The notes beneath the pieces are model-generated. The model saw only the letters and a list, made by a program, of their open reading frames with translations, was not told where the DNA came from and did no database searches. This document shows positions 15,622-24,520 of a stretch of DNA of 64,000 nt, in pieces; the stretch's first letter is position 1, and the number at the start of each line of letters is the position of its first letter. The position numbers and the translations under genes were made by a program. The stretch is from Bradyrhizobium arachidis (GTDB lineage Bacteria > Pseudomonadota > Alphaproteobacteria > Rhizobiales > Xanthobacteraceae): the NCBI RefSeq assembly GCF_024758505.1, contig NZ_CP077970.1, forward strand, positions 248,001-312,000, given 5' to 3'.

Positions 15622-16470
15622 TTACTTCTCCGTCTCGACCAGGCCGCGCACGAACAATTTCTGCATGGCGATGACGACAAAGACCGGCGGCAGCATCGCG
15701 AGCACGGCCGTCGCCATCACGACGGGCCATTCCGTCAAAGCGTCGGTAGTGGTGATCATCTTGCGGATGCCGATCTGGATGGTCTGCATGTCGTCGCGGG
15801 TGGTGATCAGCAGCGGCCAGAGATATTGATTCCAGCCGAGGATGAAGAGGATCACGAACAGCGCGGCCATGTTGGTGCGCGACAGCGGCAGCAGCGTATC
15901 CCAGAAGAAGCGGAACGGGCCCGCGCCGTCGATTCGCGAGGCTTCCAGCAGCTCGTCCGGCACGGTCATGAAGAACTGCCGGAACAAAAGCGTTGCGGTG
16001 GCCGACGCGATCAGCGGCAGCGACAGGCCGGCATAGCTGTCGAGCATGTGCAGGTCGGCGACGATCTTGTAGGTCGGGTAGATGCGCACTTCGACCGGCA
16101 GCATCAGGGTGATGAAGATGATCCAGAAGATCGGCATCCGGAACGGAAAGCGGAAATAGACGATCGCATAGGCCGAGATGATCGAGATCGCGATTTTGCC
16201 GACCGCGATCATCAGCGCCATGATCAGCGAATTGAGCATCATGTTGCCGACCGGCTCGCGGGTCGTGCCGCTCGTGCCGACGAAGATGGTCTGGTAGTAG
16301 GTCTTGAGGAACTCGCCGCCTGGCAGCAACGACATCTGCCCATTGGCGATGACGGCGTTGTCCTGGGTGGAGGCGACGATCGCCAGATAGACCGGGAAGG
16401 CGACGATCGCGATTCCGATCCACAGGATGACGTGGGCGACGTAACGCCGGATGCCCTCTTGCTCGACCAT
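15622..16470 (-). CDS. ugpE: sn-Glycerol-3-phosphate ABC transporter permease UgpE
   Basis: Inner-membrane permease of 282 residues with six predicted membrane segments and the EAA loop that contacts the ATPase (EASRIDGAGPFRFFWDTLLPL). It pairs with UgpA. Its ATG overlaps the ugpA stop by one base (TGATG at 16468-16472), so the two permeases are translated together. Membrane segments near residues 15-35, 75-100, 110-130, 145-165, 190-215 and 245-270 are read by hydrophobicity. Confidence 0.92.
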   Translation of the reverse strand: MVEQEGIRRYVAHVILWIGIAIVAFPVYLAIVASTQDNAVIANGQMSLLPGGEFLKTYYQTIFVGTSGTTREPVGNMMLNSLIMALMIAVGKIAISIISAYAIVYFRFPFRMPIFWIIFITLMLPVEVRIYPTYKIVADLHMLDSYAGLSLPLIASATATLLFRQFFMTVPDELLEASRIDGAGPFRFFWDTLLPLSRTNMAALFVILFILGWNQYLWPLLITTRDDMQTIQIGIRKMITTTDALTEWPVVMATAVLAMLPPVFVVIAMQKLFVRGLVETEK

Positions 16471-17351
16471 CAGTAGGTCACCTTGCGTTCGACGAAGCGG
16501 AACTGGATTCCGGTCAGCACGATGACCATGATCATCAGGATCACCGATTGCGCCGCGGAGCTGCCGAGATTTCCGCCGAGCAGGCCGTCGGTATAGACCT
16601 TGTAGACCAGCGTCTCCGTCGACTTGCCGGGACCGCCGCGGGTCATCGTGTCGATGATGCCGAAGGTGTCGAAGAAGGCGTAGACGATGTTGACGACCAG
16701 CAGGAAGAAGATGGTCGGCGACAGCAGTGGGAACGTCACCGTCCAGAACCGTCGCATTGGGCGCGCGCCGTCGATCGCGGCGGCCTCGAGCACGCTCTTG
16801 GGGATGCTCTGCAGGCCGGCGAGGAAGAACAGGAAGTTGTAGGAGATCTGCTTCCAGGCCGCGGCGAGGATGATCAGCGTTGCGGCCTGGTTACCGTCGA
16901 GCAGCGGATTCCAGTCGATGCCCATGCCGCGCAGATAGCGCGAGAGCACGCCGAGCGAGGGGTGCAGCATGAAGATCCAGAGCACGCCGACCACCGGCGG
17001 GGCGACCGCATAGGGCCAGATCAGCAGCGTGCGGTAAACGGTGCCGCCGCGCAGCGGCTTGTCCGCCATGACCGCGAGCAGCAGTGCAAGCGACAGCGAC
17101 GACAAGGCGATCGCGAACGAGAAGGCGAAGGTGCGGACGATCGCCTCGAAATAGGCGGGCTCCTTGAACAGGTCGATGTAGTTCTCGAACCAGACGAAGC
17201 TGGTCGAGAGACCGAAGGCATCCTGGAGCAGGAACGACTGGATGACCGCCTGCAGGGCCGGCCAGTAGAAGAAAATCAGGACGATCGCGAGTTGCGGCGC
17301 AACCAGCGCGTAGGGCAACAGCTTTGATTGGAAGATGGATTGCTTTTGCAT
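16470..17351 (-). CDS. ugpA: sn-Glycerol-3-phosphate ABC transporter permease UgpA
   Basis: Permease partner of UgpE, 293 residues, six predicted membrane segments, EAA loop [22 protein letters not shown]. The start [14 protein letters not shown] matches the UgpA pattern (short cytoplasmic lead followed by the first helix). It follows ugpB by 63 bases. The order B-A-E-C equals that of the E. coli ugp operon, except that no ugpQ phosphodiesterase follows here. Confidence 0.92.
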   Translation of the reverse strand: MQKQSIFQSKLLPYALVAPQLAIVLIFFYWPALQAVIQSFLLQDAFGLSTSFVWFENYIDLFKEPAYFEAIVRTFAFSFAIALSSLSLALLLAVMADKPLRGGTVYRTLLIWPYAVAPPVVGVLWIFMLHPSLGVLSRYLRGMGIDWNPLLDGNQAATLIILAAAWKQISYNFLFFLAGLQSIPKSVLEAAAIDGARPMRRFWTVTFPLLSPTIFFLLVVNIVYAFFDTFGIIDTMTRGGPGKSTETLVYKVYTDGLLGGNLGSSAAQSVILMIMVIVLTGIQFRFVERKVTY

Positions 17352-17414
17352 GATGTCGGGTCAGTGGCAGGCCGCGAGATGCGGCCTGCCAGTTTGGTGC
17401 CTCAAACCATCATG

Positions 17415-18731
17415 TCAGCGGACGGCGGTTTTTTCAAACTGCCGCAGCATGGTGTTGCCGCGCTCGACGGCGGCATCGATCGCCTGCTTGGCGGTCTTCT
17501 TGCCAGCGAGCGCCTGCTCGATCTCTTCGGCCCAGACGTCGCGGAGCTGGACCATGTTGCCGAGCCGCAGGCCGCGCGAATTCTCGGTCGGCTCCTTGTT
17601 GGTGAGCTCCAGGAGCGGCGTCTCGAGATAGGGCTGGTCCTTGTAGAAGCCTTCGGCCTTGGCCTTCTCGTAGGCAGCCTTGGTGATCGGCAAATAGCCC
17701 GAGGCCTTGTGGATATAGACCTGACGGTCGGTGTCCGAGAGGAAGGTCAGGAATTTCGCGACGCCCTTGTACTCGTCGGCCGACTTGCCGCCCATGACCC
17801 AGAGCGAGGCGCCGCCGATGATCGAGTTCTGCGGTGCGCCCTTGGCGTCCGGATAGTACGGCATCGGCACGGCGGTGAAGGCGAACTTGGCCTGCGCCTT
17901 GACGTTGCCGAAGAACGCCGAGGACGTCAGGTAGATCGGGCACTCACCCGAGGTGAAGCGGCCTTCGCCGGTGTTGGTGCGGCCGGCGTAGTCGTAAGTC
18001 TTGTCCTTCTGCAGCTCGACCAGGTTTTCGAGATGCTTGACCTGAAGCGGGCCGTTGAACTCGAGCACGGTGTCAAAGCCGTCGAGGCCGTTGGCTTTGC
18101 TGGACAGCGGCACGTTGTGCCAGGCGGAGAGCTGCTCGAGATTGACCCAGGTGACCCAGGAGTTGGAGAAGCCGCAGGTCGCGTGGCCGGCAGCCTTCAG
18201 CTTCTTGGCGGCGTCGAATACCTCAGGCCAGGTCTTCGGGATCTCGACATTGGCCTTCTTGAGCTCGTCGAGATTGATCCACATGACCGTCGACGACGAG
18301 TTGAAGGGGAAGGAGAGCATCTCGCCCTTCGTCGTCGAATAGTAGCCGGTGATCGCGGGCAGATAGGCTTTTGGATCGAACTTTTCGCCGGTCTCGGCCA
18401 TCAGCTTGTAGACGGGCTTCACGGCGCCGGTCGCGGCCATCATGGTCGCGGTGCCGACTTCGAACACCTGCATGATGTGCGGCGCGTTACCGGCGCGGAA
18501 TGCCGCAATGCCGGCATTCATCGTATCGGCGTAGTTGCCCTTGTAGGTGGGAACGACCTTGAAGTCGGTCTGCGCAGCGTTGAAATCGTTGGCGAGCTTG
18601 ACGATCACGTCGTTGTTCGCCCCGGTCATCGCGTGCCACCACTGAATCTCGGTCACGGCCAGCGCCGGAGAGGCGCCAAAACCGATCGAGACTGCGAGAG
18701 CGGCAGCCGCACCAAAATGTCGAAGAGCCAT
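17415..18731 (-). CDS. ugpB: sn-Glycerol-3-phosphate ABC transporter substrate-binding protein UgpB
   Basis: Periplasmic binding protein for glycerol-3-phosphate and glycerophosphodiesters, 438 residues. The frame continues upstream to 18926 but I start at 18731, where GGGAGG lies 8 bases before ATG and a signal peptide follows at once (cleaved near PALAV, about residue 24). Long runs match E. coli UgpB, e.g. VPTYKGNYADTMNAGIAAF, GNAPHIMQVFEVGTATMMA, NSIIGGASLWVM, SGYLPITKAAYEKA and a C-terminal AVERGN. This makes the whole ugp assignment firm. A Pho-box-like direct repeat lies about 55 bases upstream, fitting control by phosphate starvation. Confidence 0.94.
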   Translation of the reverse strand: MALRHFGAAAALAVSIGFGASPALAVTEIQWWHAMTGANNDVIVKLANDFNAAQTDFKVVPTYKGNYADTMNAGIAAFRAGNAPHIMQVFEVGTATMMAATGAVKPVYKLMAETGEKFDPKAYLPAITGYYSTTKGEMLSFPFNSSSTVMWINLDELKKANVEIPKTWPEVFDAAKKLKAAGHATCGFSNSWVTWVNLEQLSAWHNVPLSSKANGLDGFDTVLEFNGPLQVKHLENLVELQKDKTYDYAGRTNTGEGRFTSGECPIYLTSSAFFGNVKAQAKFAFTAVPMPYYPDAKGAPQNSIIGGASLWVMGGKSADEYKGVAKFLTFLSDTDRQVYIHKASGYLPITKAAYEKAKAEGFYKDQPYLETPLLELTNKEPTENSRGLRLGNMVQLRDVWAEEIEQALAGKKTAKQAIDAAVERGNTMLRQFEKTAVR

Positions 18732-18785
18732 CAAGAAAACCTCCCTTAGGCCGTCAAAAATGTGCGCTTGCGCTAGCAGCGCCAT

Positions 18786-18803
18786 ATGACGTTCACGTGA
18801 CTG
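18786..18803 (-). promoter_or_regulatory. Pho-box-like site upstream of ugpB
   Basis: On the minus strand CAGTCAC (plus 18797-18803) and ACGTCAT (plus 18786-18792) form two 7-base units 11 bp apart, the geometry of a PhoB site (CTGTCAT-N4-CTGTCAT); each unit matches 5 of 7 positions. Phosphate control of ugp is established in other proteobacteria. Confidence 0.42.
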
Positions 18804-18950
18804 TGTAAGCGGCCGAAACGAAAGCGGCAAGCGCTGGAAAAGGGAAGCCGGAAAATAGGCGAAGACGCGCCCAGGCATGCCGCACCGTTCGCGGTGCATA
18901 TGCGTGCCCGCGCCGCAGTGCGGCATTTTTGAATTATTCTGCGCGCAGCC

Positions 18951-20156
18951 TCAGCGCTTGCGGTCGGGACCGCAGACCACGCCCTTGGCCACCAGTGCGT
19001 CGATCTCGGCCTTGGCGTAGCCGAACTCGCCGAGCACCTCGGCGGAGTGCTGGCTGAACTTTGGCGGTACCCGGCGCAGGCTCGGCTTTGACCGTTCGAG
19101 CCGGATCGGTGACGCCACGCCCTTGTACCAATCCTTCTCGATGACGTCGCCGCGGTGGATGGTGTGCGGATTGGTCAATGCCTGGTCGATCTTCTGCACG
19201 GGACCCGCCGGCAGGCCGGCGGCGAGCAGGCGATTGCACAGCGGTTCGGCCTCATGCTGGCTGAACACGGCCGCTAGCTCGGCGCGCAGCGCCTCGCGGT
19301 TGGCGATGCGGTCCTTGTTGCGGGCAAAGCGCGGGTCGGTACCGAGCTCCGGCTTGCCGATCTCTTTCGCCAGCTTGCGGAAGGTGCCGTCATTGCCGAC
19401 GCCGATGAAGATGTTGTCGGTCTTGGTCGGGAAGATCGCGTAGGGCACGAGGTTTGGATGCTCGTTGCCGGTGAGGCCGGGCGGCTTGCCATGCATGAAA
19501 TAGTTCGCGGTGTGCGGATGCATGATCGCAAGGCCGGTCTCGTACAGCGTGGTCTCGAGGAACTGGCCCTGACCGGAGCGCTGACGTTCGGACAGCGCCA
19601 TCAAGATGCCGATCGCCGCATAGAGGCCGGTGGTGATGTCGACCAGCGGCACGCCGATGCGCATCGGGCCGCTCTCCGGCGATCCGGTCGCCGCGATCAT
19701 GCCGGTCATCGCCTGGATGATGGCGTCGTAGCCGGGATTGCCGCCGCGCGGGCCATCGGCGCCGAAACCGCAGATCCGGCAATGCACGAGGCGCGGGAAT
19801 TTGGCGCGCAGCACGTCGCTGCCGATGCCCCATTTCTCCAGCGTGCCCGGCTTGAAATTCTCGATCAGCACGTCGGCCGTCTCGAGCATCTTGAGCAGCA
19901 CGACGCGGCCGCCTTCGGAGGCGAGGTCGAGCCCGATCGAGCGCTTGTTGCGGTTGATGCCGACGAAATAGGCCGCGTCCTCGTCGTGGAAGGGAGGGCC
20001 CCAGTCGCGCACCTCGTCGCCTGCCGGCGGCTCGACCTTGATCACGTCGGCGCCGTGGTCGGCGAGGATCTGCGTGCAATAGGGGCCGCCGAGCACGCGC
20101 GTGAGATCGATGACGCGCAGTCCGCTCATCGCGCCGGTAGCAGCTTCAGAACTCAT
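18951..20156 (-). CDS. Class III (CaiB/BaiF) CoA-transferase
   Basis: Family III CoA-transferase, 401 residues. It moves CoA between two carboxylic acids through an enzyme-aspartyl-CoA intermediate. Visible family features: GLRVIDLTRVLGGPYCTQILADHGADVIKVE at the start, NRNKRSIGLDL, the GNPGYDAIIQAMTG segment containing the catalytic Asp, and the C-terminal domain with PAGPVQKIDQAL. The substrate is not evident; the family includes carnitine, formyl/oxalyl, benzylsuccinate and mesaconyl transferases. It stands alone between ugpB and ohr, without a partner acyl-CoA dehydrogenase or hydratase. Confidence 0.87.
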   Translation of the reverse strand: MSSEAATGAMSGLRVIDLTRVLGGPYCTQILADHGADVIKVEPPAGDEVRDWGPPFHDEDAAYFVGINRNKRSIGLDLASEGGRVVLLKMLETADVLIENFKPGTLEKWGIGSDVLRAKFPRLVHCRICGFGADGPRGGNPGYDAIIQAMTGMIAATGSPESGPMRIGVPLVDITTGLYAAIGILMALSERQRSGQGQFLETTLYETGLAIMHPHTANYFMHGKPPGLTGNEHPNLVPYAIFPTKTDNIFIGVGNDGTFRKLAKEIGKPELGTDPRFARNKDRIANREALRAELAAVFSQHEAEPLCNRLLAAGLPAGPVQKIDQALTNPHTIHRGDVIEKDWYKGVASPIRLERSKPSLRRVPPKFSQHSAEVLGEFGYAKAEIDALVAKGVVCGPDRKR

Positions 20157-20340
20157 GGCGGCAACCTCTGCTCAAGCCTAAGTCGATATTCGAGCACAGG
20201 CCTAGCGAGGTTCGTTCACGCCAGCAATGGCCTGCCGCGTGTGGGCGCATGCGCCGCCGATCATGCCGTCACGCGGCAAATCGCGCGTAAGCAGCCGGCC
20301 CGAGGGGGATCCCGGGCCGGCCGCAGGTCCAGCCTTCGCG

Positions 20341-20769
20341 TCAGACGACCGTCAGGCGGACGTCGACGTTGCCGCGGGTGGCGTTGGAATAGGGGCATAC
20401 CTGGTGGGCCTTCGCGACCAGCGCTTCGGCGTCGGCCTTGGCGAGGCCGGGCAGCGAGACGGCGAGATCGATGTCGAGGCCAAAGCCGCCTTCCGAGCGC
20501 GGGCCGATGCCGACGGTGGAGGTCACGGAGGCGTCCGCAGGCACCTTCACGCCGCCGCCCTGGGCTGCAACCGCCTTCATCGCGCCGATGAAGCAGGCGG
20601 CATAGCCTGCGGCAAACAGCTGCTCGGGGTTGTTGCCGGCGCCGCCGCCACCGCCGAGCTCCTTCGGGGTCGCCAGCTTGACGCTGAAGGCGCCGTCAGC
20701 TGTCGAGGCGTTGCCGTCGCGGCCGCCGGTGGCTGTTGCGGTGGTCTTGTAGAGGACTTTCACGGACAT
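20341..20769 (-). CDS. ohr: Organic hydroperoxide resistance protein Ohr
   Basis: Thiol peroxidase that reduces organic hydroperoxides. The 142-residue product has the two redox cysteines in the usual places, GYAACFIGAMKA and AHQVCPYSNATRGNVDV, and the Arg/Glu active-site environment of the OsmC/Ohr fold. I start at 20769 (MSVKVLYKT), the canonical length, with GGGAGA upstream; an in-frame ATG 12 codons earlier would overlap the divergent operator region. It is divergent from ohrR, with paired palindromes between them. Confidence 0.92.
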   Translation of the reverse strand: MSVKVLYKTTATATGGRDGNASTADGAFSVKLATPKELGGGGGAGNNPEQLFAAGYAACFIGAMKAVAAQGGGVKVPADASVTSTVGIGPRSEGGFGLDIDLAVSLPGLAKADAEALVAKAHQVCPYSNATRGNVDVRLTVV

Positions 20770-20814
20770 GGTCGTCTCCCTGGTGGTCTTCGGTTGGGGT
20801 GACACCTATATTGC

Positions 20815-20873
20815 ACACAATTACATTGTGTACAATTGAAATTGGCAAGCCTCACATTTAATTGTTCGCAATT
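20815..20873. promoter_or_regulatory. Two OhrR-type palindromes between ohr and ohrR
   Basis: Palindrome 1: ACACAAT (20815-20821), TAC, ATTGTGT (20825-20831), perfect arms. Palindrome 2: AATTG (20860-20864), TTCG, CAATT (20869-20873). AATTG/CAATT cores also occur at 20834-20838. TACAATT-like palindromes are known OhrR operators; these are the obvious candidates here. Confidence 0.6.
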
Positions 20874-20925
20874 GAATGCGCGGCCGGCCCGGGCCAGAAT
20901 GCTGGGTAAGTCCGAAGAGGTCAAA

Positions 20926-21387
20926 ATGGTTCGAAAACAACTCGCCGGCGATCAGCCACTCCGGCTCGATAATCAGATCTGCTTTGCGGTCTATTCGGCC
21001 GCGCACGCCTTCAACCGGGTCTACAAGCCGCTCCTGGACCTGCTCGGCCTGACCTATCCGCAATATCTGGTCATGCTGGTGCTGTGGGAGCGCGACGACG
21101 TGCCGCTCAAGGATATCGGCGAAAAGCTGTTCCTGGATTCCGGCACGCTGACGCCGCTGCTCAAGCGCCTCGAGGCGGCGCAACTGGTCAAGCGCACGCG
21201 CTCGACCGAAGACGAGCGCCAGGTGATGATCGCACTGACGGCCCAGGGCCATGCCCTGAAGGAGAAGGCGCGCGCGGTTCCGCAGTCGATCCTGGCGGCC
21301 TCGGACTGCTCGGTCTCGGAGCTCGTCGCGATGAAGAACGAGATCGTGGCGCTGCGCGATCGGCTGAATGCGGTGATTGGGGAGTAG
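20926..21387 (+). CDS. ohrR: MarR-family peroxide-sensing repressor OhrR
   Basis: OhrR represses ohr until its reactive cysteine is oxidised by organic peroxide. The 153-residue product has the sensor Cys near the N-terminus in LDNQICFAVYSAAHAFNRVYKPLL, followed by the winged helix (LTYPQYLVMLVLWE, DIGEKLFLDSGTLTPLLKRLEAA, RTRSTEDERQVMIALT wing). I start at ATG 20926, preceded by GAAGAGG; the frame is open back to 20836 but those codons overlap the operator DNA. Second cysteine SDCSVSELV suggests the two-Cys subtype. Confidence 0.9.
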   Translation: MVRKQLAGDQPLRLDNQICFAVYSAAHAFNRVYKPLLDLLGLTYPQYLVMLVLWERDDVPLKDIGEKLFLDSGTLTPLLKRLEAAQLVKRTRSTEDERQVMIALTAQGHALKEKARAVPQSILAASDCSVSELVAMKNEIVALRDRLNAVIGE

Positions 21388-21496
21388 CTGAAGCCCGGCT
21401 TCGCCCTGCGGGCTACGCCGCGGCAGCCTTCGCTAGCTTCGCTGCGATAGAGTAGCGCGGGCTTGCCGAGCCGAAGCTCGCGAAGCGAGCGAAGGC

Positions 21497-21572
<76 letters not shown>

Positions 21573-21667
21573 GTAGTCCTTAACCGGGATGATCCTGGCG
21601 GATCACACCCAACCGGCGAGCCTGGTGACTCGCGCGGTGCACCCTTTTTCACAGATCAGGCGCGATC

Positions 21668-22078
21668 TCAAGTCTCTTCGTCGCCGCCGACATCACCAAT
21701 GATGTCGGTCACGTCCTCATCGCCCTCTTCATCGTCGGCGATGAAGGTCGAATCATCGTCATCATCGTCCTCGAGGGTCTCGTCGACCTCGATATCGTCC
21801 TCGGACTCGGGCACGGCAGCCTTGACCTTGCCGGTATTCTCTTCGGCATCGGCCTCCTCGAGCGAGACCAATTCCTCGGACTCGGCGGGCTCCGGCGCGG
21901 TGTCGGCAGGCATCGGGCTCCGGGCTTCGGCGCCGCGGGTCGCGCGGACCGGTGCCACCGGGGCAATCGGCACGACCTCGCCGGTATAGGGCGAGATCAC
22001 CGGATTCTTGTTGAGGTCATAGAACTTCTTGCCCGTGGTCGGGCAAATGCGTTTGGTTCCGAGTTCGGACTTGGCCAC
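21668..22078 (-). CDS. TIGR02300 family acidic protein
   Basis: A 136-residue protein of unknown function found across alphaproteobacteria. The conserved N-terminus is AKSELGTKRICPTTGKKFYDLNKNPVISPYTGE, followed by a Pro/Ala linker and a long, very acidic low-complexity tail (runs of Asp/Glu, about residues 75-136). I start at GTG 22078 because the family begins exactly there; an ATG 13 codons earlier is in frame. One cysteine of a possible metal site (CPTTG) is visible. It lies divergent from aroA, next to tRNA-Ala. Confidence 0.85.
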   Translation of the reverse strand: MAKSELGTKRICPTTGKKFYDLNKNPVISPYTGEVVPIAPVAPVRATRGAEARSPMPADTAPEPAESEELVSLEEADAEENTGKVKAAVPESEDDIEVDETLEDDDDDDSTFIADDEEGDEDVTDIIGDVGGDEET

Positions 22079-22170
22079 GGCAGGAATCCTGGGAATGTCT
22101 GAAAAGCGGTGCTTCACTTGGCTAGTTGGCGGCCCGCTGTCAATAGCGCATTACGGGAGAAAGACATGCC

Positions 22171-22198
22171 CGTAAAGACTTGCTCGTAAAGACTTGCC
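22171..22198. repeat. 14-bp tandem duplication upstream of aroA
   Basis: CGTAAAGACTTGCT (22171-22184) is followed directly by CGTAAAGACTTGCC (22185-22198), then a degenerate third copy (CGTGACGG). Confidence 0.6.
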
Positions 22199-22280
22199 CG
22201 TGACGGCACGGGGTCCGTGTGGTACCTGCGCCACGCGCCGCATGGGATATCCGCGGCGCTTGGATCCAGGGACTTAAATC

Positions 22281-23618
22281 GTGAGCCATTCCGACCAGCG
22301 GACACCCCTCCAGTCGCGCGCCAGCGGCCCCCTGACCGGGTCAGTCCGGGTGCCCGGGGACAAGTCGATCTCCCACCGGGCGCTCATCCTGGGGGCGCTT
22401 TCGGTGGGCGAAACCCGCATTTCCGGCCTTTTGGAGGGCGAAGACGTTCTCAACACCGCCAAATCGATGCGGGCCCTGGGGGCCCAGGTGGAGCGGACCG
22501 GCGATTTCGCCTGGGTCGTGCGGGGCGTCGGCGTCGCCGGCTTTGCCCAGCCCAAGGCCCCCCTCGATTTCGGGAACTCGGGGACCGGCTGCCGGCTGGT
22601 GATGGGAGCCGTCGCGGGCTGCCCGATCGCGGCGGTCTTTGACGGCGATGCCTCCCTGCGCAGCCGTCCCATGCGCCGGATACTGGACCCCCTCGAAAAG
22701 ATGGGCGCCAAGGTCACGGCCGGTGGCGAGGGCGGGCGGCTGCCGCTGACGCTCCAGGGCGCGCGCGATCCGCTGCCGCTCACCTACAAGACGCCGGTGG
22801 CCTCGGCCCAGATCAAGTCGGCGGTGTTGCTGGCGGGCCTGGCTGCGCCGGGCACGACCACCGTCATCGAGACCGAGGCGAGCCGCGACCACACCGAGCT
22901 GATGCTCAAGCATTTTGGCGCCGACATCACCTCGACCGTGGAAGGCCAGCATGGCCGCCGCATCACGCTGTCCGGGCAGGGCGAACTTCATGGCGCTGAG
23001 GTCGTGGTACCCGCCGACCCGTCCTCGGCGGCGTTTCCGATCGTGGCGGCGCTGATCGTCGGCGGCTCCGATCTCGTGCTCTCCGACGTCATGACCAACC
23101 CGCTGCGCACCGGCCTGTTCACGACACTGCGCGAGATGGGCGCCTTCATTGAGGAAAGCGAAGTCCGCGGCGACGCCGGCGAGCCGATGGCAAGACTGCG
23201 CGTGCGCGCCTCAAAACTGCGCGGCGTCGAGGTGCCGCCGGAGCGCGCGCCCTCGATGATCGACGAATATCTGGTGCTGGCGGTGGCAGCGTCGTTTGCG
23301 GAAGGAACGACCGTCATGCGCGGCCTGCACGAGCTGCGCGTGAAGGAATCCGATCGGTTGGAGGCGACCGCCGACATGCTGCGCGTCAACGGCGTGAAGG
23401 TCGAGATTGCCGGCGACGATCTCATCGTCGAGGGGCGTGGGCACGTGCCCGGCGGCGGCCTCGTTGCAACCCACATGGACCACCGCATCGCGATGTCGGC
23501 GCTGGTGATGGGATGCGCCTCGGACCAGCCGGTGAAGGTCGACGACACCGCCTTCATCGCCACCAGCTTCCCCGACTTCATTCCGATGATGCGCTCGCTC
23601 GGCGCGGAGTTTTCATGA
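22281..23618 (+). CDS. aroA: 3-Phosphoshikimate 1-carboxyvinyltransferase (EPSP synthase)
   Basis: Sixth step of the shikimate pathway: joins PEP and shikimate-3-phosphate. The 445-residue product has [16 protein letters not shown] near the start, [15 protein letters not shown] (PEP region), [10 protein letters not shown] and the C-terminal [10 protein letters not shown] and [10 protein letters not shown] motifs. It resembles the Rhizobium/Agrobacterium class II type, but the PEP-loop position that is Ala in the well-known CP4 enzyme is Gly here (GNSGTG), the usual glyphosate-sensitive residue. GTG start at 22281. Its stop overlaps the cmk ATG (ATGA at 23615), and rpsA follows: the widely conserved aroA-cmk-rpsA order. 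Confidence 0.95.
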   Translation: MSHSDQRTPLQSRASGPLTGSVRVPGDKSISHRALILGALSVGETRISGLLEGEDVLNTAKSMRALGAQVERTGDFAWVVRGVGVAGFAQPKAPLDFGNSGTGCRLVMGAVAGCPIAAVFDGDASLRSRPMRRILDPLEKMGAKVTAGGEGGRLPLTLQGARDPLPLTYKTPVASAQIKSAVLLAGLAAPGTTTVIETEASRDHTELMLKHFGADITSTVEGQHGRRITLSGQGELHGAEVVVPADPSSAAFPIVAALIVGGSDLVLSDVMTNPLRTGLFTTLREMGAFIEESEVRGDAGEPMARLRVRASKLRGVEVPPERAPSMIDEYLVLAVAASFAEGTTVMRGLHELRVKESDRLEATADMLRVNGVKVEIAGDDLIVEGRGHVPGGGLVATHMDHRIAMSALVMGCASDQPVKVDDTAFIATSFPDFIPMMRSLGAEFS

Positions 23619-24253
23619 TCATCGCCATCGACGGACCTGCGGCCTCGGGCAAGGGGACGCTCGGCAAGCGACTCGCGCACCACTACGGCTATCGCCACCT
23701 CGATACCGGCGTGATCTATCGCGCCGTGGCCTATGGCCTGATGCAGGCCGGCCAGGACCTGCGGGACGAGGCGGCGGCGGTGGCCGTGGCGCTGGAACTC
23801 GATCCGGAAAAGTTCGGCAATCCGGCGCTGAAGTCACATGAGATCGGCCACGCCGCCTCCGTAGTTTCCGCAATCCCGAGGGTTCGCGAGGTCCTCCTGA
23901 ACTTCCAGCGGCAATTCGCCGCCGATCCGCCCGGTGCCGTGCTTGACGGCCGCGACATTGGAACCGTGATCTGCCCGAATGCCGACGTGAAGATCTTTGT
24001 CGTCGCCGACCCAAAAGTCCGCGCCCGCCGCCGCACCCTGGAGGCCCAATCGAGGGGCGAGGCGGCGGACGAGGCGGCTATCCTCGCCGACATCCTCGCG
24101 CGCGACGAGCGCGACCAGAACAGGCCGATTGCGCCGCTAAAACCGGCCCCGGATGCTCACTTGCTTGATAACTCTCAACTGGATATAGAAGGCGGCGTCC
24201 GGGCCGCCATCGACATTATCGAGGCCGTCCGAGCGGGCCGGCAGCGGGGTTAA
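23615..24253 (+). CDS. cmk: Cytidylate kinase
   Basis: Phosphorylates CMP and dCMP to the diphosphates. The 212-residue product has the P-loop GPAASGKGT at residues 7-15, the substrate motif [24 protein letters not shown] and the lid-region [12 protein letters not shown] overlaps the aroA stop by four bases, so translation is coupled. A 267-base leader containing a strong hairpin separates it from rpsA. Confidence 0.95.
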   Translation: MIIAIDGPAASGKGTLGKRLAHHYGYRHLDTGVIYRAVAYGLMQAGQDLRDEAAAVAVALELDPEKFGNPALKSHEIGHAASVVSAIPRVREVLLNFQRQFAADPPGAVLDGRDIGTVICPNADVKIFVVADPKVRARRRTLEAQSRGEAADEAAILADILARDERDQNRPIAPLKPAPDAHLLDNSQLDIEGGVRAAIDIIEAVRAGRQRG

Positions 24254-24307
24254 GCCGCAGCCGTCATTGGAGGAAGCGCCCGCTCCCGCTCTTTGAGGTC
24301 GATAGCT

Positions 24308-24328
24308 CGGTCCCCTTCTCGGGGACCG
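24308..24328 (+). promoter_or_regulatory. Strong hairpin in the cmk-rpsA spacer
   Basis: CGGTCCCC (24308-24315) and GGGGACCG (24321-24328) pair perfectly around a 5-base loop. There is no T-run after it. It could end cmk transcripts, mark an RNA processing site or belong to the rpsA leader, where S1 controls its own synthesis in E. coli. Confidence 0.45.
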
Positions 24329-24520
24329 GCGACATCCAGGCTCCGGATCAAGATTTTCAACGTATCGAACGCGCGGGCTCTCGCCGGCCCGCTCTTGCTG
24401 TTCCCGGTGCGAGTCCGGGACACGAGCGGTCGCTCGAAGGTTCTGCGGACCTTCCGACACTGCGCGCACGATACGCCCTTAAACCCAACGGCCGGCAAGA
24501 CGTCCGCAACTGGAGAACAA

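Noticed and set aside
14332..16476. 714-codon open frame on the + strand opposite ugpC and ugpE
   Set aside because: It mirrors the codon pattern of two well-supported genes on the minus strand; its product is Asp/Arg/His-rich nonsense typical of antisense frames in high-GC DNA.
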